Origin: DATKZH01 sp964475955 | Lineage (GTDB): Bacteria; Planctomycetota; Planctomycetia; Pirellulales; Thermoguttaceae | Assembly: GCA_964475955.1 (NCBI GenBank) | Contig: CAYYZY010000009.1 | Coordinates: 1 to 64,000, forward strand | Reading direction: 5' to 3' | DNA length: 64,000 bases | Shown here: piece after piece, positions 60,042 to 64,000 of the stretch | How the letters are laid out: each line of letters opens with the position of its first letter | Numbering within the stretch: position 1 is the stretch's first letter | The notes under the pieces: generated by a model | The model's input: the letters and a program-made list of their open reading frames with translations, nothing else | Databases searched by the model: none | What the model was told of the DNA's origin: nothing | Program-made: the position numbers and the translations under genes

Positions 60042-61901
60042 TCAGAGCGAGAGGTCGCGGGCCGAGGTGCGCAGTGCGTCGAGCACGGCTTCCACCTCCC
60101 GAAAGGGCCCGCTCTGGGGGACTTCGGCGCCGCGGCGGAGTTCGCGAAGCAGGCCGCCCATCAGCTCCCGCTCGAGCCAATCGGCCAGCCATCCGGCGCG
60201 TTGCCGGGCGTACCGGGCCTGGAGTCGTCGGAAGAGACGGCCGGCCGCCTGGCTGACGCCTTCGCCGGCCACGTTCACGCCCGCCTCGCCCACGCCGGTG
60301 ATCGTGCTCGTCACGACGGCCTCCAGGGGCAGATCGACCAGCAAGTGGCCGGGCTGCCCGACCAGCGGACCGGCGATCCCCCAGCCGGCGACGACCAGGG
60401 CCGTGGTGATGGCCGGCCGGGCCAGCGCGGCCGCGTGGTCGAATCGGCGGAGCCAGCGCACGGCCATCGGGTTCTGTTCGCGCCAGGTGTCGAGCTCCTC
60501 GCGCAGGAACTGGCGGTAGTCGTCGTCGACCGGCGGCAGCTCCGCGTGGGCCTCGCGCACCCGCTCCAGCAGCCTTTGCCTCGCATCGCCCCGCAGAAGC
60601 TCCAGCAGGCGGGGGCGGAGGATCTCGTTGCCGACCCGGGCGAGCCGGTCGAGCTCGCTGAGCATGTTCTCGACGGCCGTCACGATCGCTTCGCCCTCCC
60701 GGCGACGAAACGGATCGACCGCGGCCTCTTCGGGCCGAAGCCTGCCCATCGCCGCACGGACCGGCCAGGCCACGCCGCGGCCCAGCGTGCGGTAGAAGCC
60801 GTGGATGTTGCGCGACCAGGGGCTGCGGTCGGCGTCCCACCAGGCGCGGATCTCGTCGACCAACAGTCGCGGCGGGAGCGTGGGCCAGGCCACCCGGGCC
60901 ATCTCGGTGGTGGAAAGCGCGTCGATCGCCGCGGCGAAGTCGCCGGCGGCGGTGCGGATCCGATGGAGATAAGCCGGGGCCCCGCATTCCGCGTCGAGCA
61001 CGCGCGCCAGGGCGCCGCGCAGCGTGCGGATCTTGATCGCGTCGAAGTGGAGCCGGGCCAGCTCCTCGCGGAGGCTCGAAGGGCGCTCGGGCGGGCGGGC
61101 GGCCTCCGGCCCCACGGAGTAAAACGGAAGGCGCAGCGCGTGCACCGCCTCCCGGTCGTGGGGGACCACGTAGACCAGCTCGGGCTGGGCGCCCGTCTCG
61201 GCCGAGAAGGTCGCCAACCATTGGGGCCAATAGGCCCGGTCGTCCCCCAGGTCGCACTGGTTGAAGACGACCACGATCGGCTTGTCGGCGGCGACCGCCT
61301 CGCGGAAGAACTGCTTGACCGCCGCGTCGTTGTACTTCTGCTGCGTGAGCACGGCCACCAGCACGTCGGCCGACTGGCGGATCGCCCGGGCGCGCCGCCA
61401 GTTGACCTGCACGTCGGAGTCGACGTCGGGCGCGTCCAACAGCAAAAGCCGCGGCGGCACGTTTTGGCCGACGCGCCAGTAGAGCATGTCTTCGGGGCTG
61501 TCGCCCAAGGGATCGTCGGCCGACCGCCAGGGGGCCAGATCGAACTCCTCGAACAGCCCGGCCAGGGCCGTCGGGTCGCTCATCCCGGGCGGCACCAGGC
61601 AAACCGGGTGCTTCGTGCCGGCGGCCAAGGGGCTCACGCCGCTGGCCACCTCGCCCGCCAGGTGGTTGAAAAGCGACGACTTGCCGATGTTCGTGCCGCC
61701 GACCATGGCCACGACCAAGAGCGGATCGCCCTCCAGTTGGGGGAGCAGCTTGAACCGCAGCAGCTCGTGCCACTCGGCCTCGTCCGGGGGGTCGATCCCC
61801 ACCCGCATCGCCACCGGCGCCAGCGCGGCCAGCGCGCGGTCGAGCTCGACGACCTGGTCGGCCCAGGTGCGGAAGTCGGTGCTCGTGGGAGCCAGGGGCA
61901 T
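60042..61901 (-). CDS. Dynamin-like or Era-type membrane GTPase
   Basis: A 619-residue protein from ATG 61901. GTPase motifs are clear: the P-loop VAMVGGTNIGKSSLFNHLAG (about residue 67), G3 LLLDAPDVDSD, and G4 VVFNQCD. After a long helical stalk-like region (about 300-500) comes a hydrophobic pair (PAITTALVVAGWGIAGPLVG, about 525-545) that may be membrane-inserting, then more helices. This fits dynamin-like proteins of bacteria or the 'GTPase domain' family in planctomycetes. An alternative start at 61997 would add 32 poorly conserved residues and has a stronger ribosome-site candidate. It is convergent with pyrE. Role in membrane remodelling is inferred from the layout. Confidence 0.85.
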   Translation of the reverse strand: MPLAPTSTDFRTWADQVVELDRALAALAPVAMRVGIDPPDEAEWHELLRFKLLPQLEGDPLLVVAMVGGTNIGKSSLFNHLAGEVASGVSPLAAGTKHPVCLVPPGMSDPTALAGLFEEFDLAPWRSADDPLGDSPEDMLYWRVGQNVPPRLLLLDAPDVDSDVQVNWRRARAIRQSADVLVAVLTQQKYNDAAVKQFFREAVAADKPIVVVFNQCDLGDDRAYWPQWLATFSAETGAQPELVYVVPHDREAVHALRLPFYSVGPEAARPPERPSSLREELARLHFDAIKIRTLRGALARVLDAECGAPAYLHRIRTAAGDFAAAIDALSTTEMARVAWPTLPPRLLVDEIRAWWDADRSPWSRNIHGFYRTLGRGVAWPVRAAMGRLRPEEAAVDPFRRREGEAIVTAVENMLSELDRLARVGNEILRPRLLELLRGDARQRLLERVREAHAELPPVDDDYRQFLREELDTWREQNPMAVRWLRRFDHAAALARPAITTALVVAGWGIAGPLVGQPGHLLVDLPLEAVVTSTITGVGEAGVNVAGEGVSQAAGRLFRRLQARYARQRAGWLADWLERELMGGLLRELRRGAEVPQSGPFREVEAVLDALRTSARDLSL

Positions 61902-62186
61902 CGCGGTACTCGGCACGGCAGGCAGGGGCTCGAAGCTCTGGGGGCAGTCAGGGCAATGTCCAATAGAGGGGACCGGGAGCCGGTGCGTCAAGATCATCGC
62001 GCTCCCGTCCCTCAACCATACGCTACGATTCGACTCCTCCCCCCGTTCGGGCTGCGGCGACGGGGGTTGCGCTGCTCGATCTTCCCTCTGACGCGAACGT
62101 ACGAGAAAAACGCCTGAGCGTGACGGATTTTGAGGCGATGATTGGGAGCCCCGAGCAGCCTTAGCCCACCGAAAGAGGGGCTGCAT
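61902..62186. other. Spacer between the GTPase and radical SAM genes
   Basis: About 285 bases between two minus-strand genes. It must hold the GTPase promoter or a readthrough leader. No repeat of the families above was recognised. Confidence 0.45.
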
Positions 62187-64000
62187 CTACCCAAACGGCC
62201 CGATCCCTTGGAACCGGGCGTCTTTGATCTGATCCATCGCCCGCCGGGCCTGGTCGTGCAAGTGGCGCATGCGGAGCCGCTCGGCCTCGCACGACGGGCC
62301 GCCGTGGCCGACGCGCGCCCAGGCTTCGCCGATCCGCTCCAGCACGACCTCGAAGGCCGACACCAGCGCCGCCTCGCGCCGTTCGGGCTGGAGGGAGAAG
62401 CGAAGCTCCGCGTCGGCCAGGTCGGCCAGCTCGGCGGCCAGCGGGTCCATCCAGCCGGGCTGGGGGCGCTCGTAGTCGGTGAAGTGGGCGATCCGAAACG
62501 GCGTTGGAGGCGGCGCATCCAGCCCGGTCGCCGGGGTCGCTTTTCGCTCCGCGAAAAGGCGTCGGTTCGCGGAGCGAACCACGACTCCTGCCGACTCGCG
62601 GCCCCTCAGCAAGCCTCGGTGTTCGAGCGATCGGCGCGCGTCCGAGTCGTAGAGCGGGATCGTGAACGGGCTGGAGGCGATGCGCATCCGGCGGTGCCCG
62701 AAGGCGTTGAGGATCAGAAGCCGCAGCGTCTCGACCAGCTCCTCCGGCGTGGTCTCGAAGTCGGTCAAAAGCTGGAACACCGTGTAATCCTGCCGGGTCC
62801 GGTCGAGCGCTTCGAGCACCGCGTGGAGCTGGTCGAGGTTGTGCCGCTTGTTCCATCGGGCGAGCAGCTCCGGGTGGAACGACTCGCCCCCCAACTGGAC
62901 CATCGGCTTGAGGCGGTCGATCCAGTCGAACAGCTCGGCGTGGGGGCGGCCGTCGGCGTCGAGCAGCGAGCACGGGTTGGTCTGCACGCTGAGCCGGTAG
63001 CGGTGCCGCAGCCCGCTTTCGCCCCATAGGCGGAAAAACTCGATCGCCCGGCGGCGGTGGAGGAAGAAGTCTTCGTCGTAGACGGCCGCCCAGGCGGCCT
63101 GCCTGTCGCGAAACCCGGGGGCGTCGACGTGCGCGAACAGCGGCCAGCGCGTGACGCCGAGCCCGCCTGCGGCGACCAGGGCGTCGGCGGCCTCCACGTC
63201 GGCCAACAGCTCCCGGGCGGACTTGACGCGGACCTCCGGCCCGTGCAGCTTCGCGCAGAACGTACACGCCCCGGGGCAGCCGCGCCCGCCGGTGAAGAAG
63301 AGGCTGTCGAACTCCGCCCGATCGAAGCCCTCCAGCAGCGACCAGTCGAGCCGGTTGGCCGCGATCAGCGCGGCGGGCGCCGCAGGCCGGACCCGGTTGC
63401 GTAGCGACGTAGCGTGCGGGCCGCAGGCAGTGCGGTCGGCGTCGAGCACGCTGCGTTCGTACCCGTCGCGAGGCAGGGTGTTCACGTAGACACGTCCGCC
63501 GTAACGGTACGCCAGGCCGGGGATCTCGGGCTGGCGGTCCTTCGAGTTCCGCTCCCACGCCAGGCGGAGCCACCGGTTGAACGGCTCCTCCGCCTCGCCG
63601 GTGAAGACGTAGTCGGCCCCCGATTCCTCGAGCACCTCCTCGGGGTGGCTGGTCGCCGTGGGACCGCCGAGCACGACCTCGGCATCGCAGAACAGGCGCA
63701 CCGCCCGGATGAAGCGCTTCACCTGACCAAATTGCCCCGACTCCAGCCGGAAGCCGACCACGTGCGGGTCGAACTCGATCAGTCGCTCGATGAAGCACCC
63801 CCCGACGGCGGCCAGCGCCTCGCGCGCCGCGACGCTGGGGCGGCCGTCGTGCGCGAACAGCTCGGCCCCGCGCGATCGCGACCGGGCGAACCGGCGCACG
63901 GCCCCGATCGACTCCGGCGGCTCGTAGCGCTCGAGCAGGTAGACGTCGAGCCCCTCCGGCGCGTCGACCAGGTGATAGGTCCACCCCCGGCTCCGGTCGC
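62187..64000 (-). CDS. B12-binding radical SAM protein (runs off the right edge)
   Basis: The reading frame is open to the edge, so the start lies outside the window; 604 codons are seen. The first 120 visible residues form a cobalamin-binding Rossmann domain without an obvious DxHxxG motif (FDPHVVGFRLESGQFGQV, VVLGGPTATSHPEEVLEE, ADYVFTGEAEEPFN). The radical SAM cluster follows: GGRGCPGACTFCAK (C-x3-C-x2-C). The barrel continues with LFAHVDAPGF, LSVQTNPCSLLDADG and PMVQLGGESFHPELLARW. The C-terminus is helical. A dispersed repeat is inserted in frame near 62529-62590 (VVRSANRRLFAERKATP). Members modify lipids, tetrapyrroles, peptides and antibiotics; the substrate here cannot be told. Confidence 0.9.
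   Translation of the reverse strand, partial: DRSRGWTYHLVDAPEGLDVYLLERYEPPESIGAVRRFARSRSRGAELFAHDGRPSVAAREALAAVGGCFIERLIEFDPHVVGFRLESGQFGQVKRFIRAVRLFCDAEVVLGGPTATSHPEEVLEESGADYVFTGEAEEPFNRWLRLAWERNSKDRQPEIPGLAYRYGGRVYVNTLPRDGYERSVLDADRTACGPHATSLRNRVRPAAPAALIAANRLDWSLLEGFDRAEFDSLFFTGGRGCPGACTFCAKLHGPEVRVKSARELLADVEAADALVAAGGLGVTRWPLFAHVDAPGFRDRQAAWAAVYDEDFFLHRRRAIEFFRLWGESGLRHRYRLSVQTNPCSLLDADGRPHAELFDWIDRLKPMVQLGGESFHPELLARWNKRHNLDQLHAVLEALDRTRQDYTVFQLLTDFETTPEELVETLRLLILNAFGHRRMRIASSPFTIPLYDSDARRSLEHRGLLRGRESAGVVVRSANRRLFAERKATPATGLDAPPPTPFRIAHFTDYERPQPGWMDPLAAELADLADAELRFSLQPERREAALVSAFEVVLERIGEAWARVGHGGPSCEAERLRMRHLHDQARRAMDQIKDARFQGIGPFG
62529..62590. repeat. Double-hairpin repeat TTTCGCTCCGCGAAAAGGC inside a coding region
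   Basis: The 21-bp core 62542-62562 is identical to 10142-10162. The following GTTCGCGGAGCGAAC unit forms a second hairpin. The element is read in frame within the radical SAM gene. Confidence 0.85.

Overview
This is a GC-rich stretch of a planctomycete chromosome, most likely from the Pirellulales or a near relative. The evidence is a DUF1559 pilin-like protein with a prepilin leader, several twin-arginine-exported Gfo/Idh/MocA and TIM-barrel proteins, a DUF6807 (PmoA-like) protein, PQQ-propeller and tandem-FAD secreted proteins, and intergenic spacers full of short palindromic repeats of a kind I associate with planctomycete genomes. It is draft sequence: a run of 100 N (32025-32124) is flanked by an exact 55-bp duplication, which looks like an assembly join rather than biology. 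No rRNA, tRNA, CRISPR array, phage or intact insertion sequence was seen.

Layout. 1-3.7 kb: a Flp-type pilin, a GAF/HD-GYP phosphodiesterase and a saccharopine-dehydrogenase-like reductase, all on the plus strand. 3.7-9.4 kb (minus): exported Gfo/Idh protein, NAD-dependent epimerase, a MoeA fused to a periplasmic-binding-like domain, and a second MoeA. 9.7-17.1 kb (minus): a sialidase remnant, another exported Gfo/Idh protein, a methyltransferase-PQQ fusion and an exported protein of unknown function. 17.5-19.2 kb (minus): ammonium transporter followed by its PII regulator. 19.9-27.9 kb: DUF6807 protein, small zinc-ribbon membrane protein, a LysM/YkuD protein lacking its catalytic cysteine, a divergent phosphoglycerate kinase, an Hpt phosphotransfer protein, a strikingly cysteine-rich secreted repeat protein, and cysteine synthase. 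28.4-38.6 kb (minus): a tandem-FAD secreted protein, the assembly gap, a RelE/ParE toxin-antitoxin pair, and two large, translationally coupled membrane proteins of matching unusual architecture. 38.9-44.1 kb (plus): exported TIM-barrel protein, acetyl-CoA synthetase with a coupled 35-residue membrane microprotein, a lipoprotein and a DUF1559 protein. 44.4-49.8 kb (plus): DUF2760 protein plus two Hsp70-family genes. 49.8-64 kb: sodium/solute symporter, cytosolic Gfo/Idh dehydrogenase, SDR, a three-gene arylsulfotransferase-like membrane operon, GNAT, GT39-like glycosyltransferase, pyrE, a dynamin-like GTPase and a B12-binding radical SAM protein that runs off the right edge.

How the genes fit together. 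Clear functional groups are molybdenum cofactor completion (two moeA), nitrogen sensing (amtB-glnK), the Hsp70 triad, and the toxin-antitoxin pair. The many exported oxidoreductases, the symporter, the SDR and the sialidase remnant fit a polysaccharide-scavenging planctomycete. The best candidate for an undescribed system is the coupled pair at 33.05-38.61 kb: each protein has an N-terminal membrane domain resembling a catalytically degenerate exosortase and two GATase1-like Rossmann domains separated by further membrane segments.
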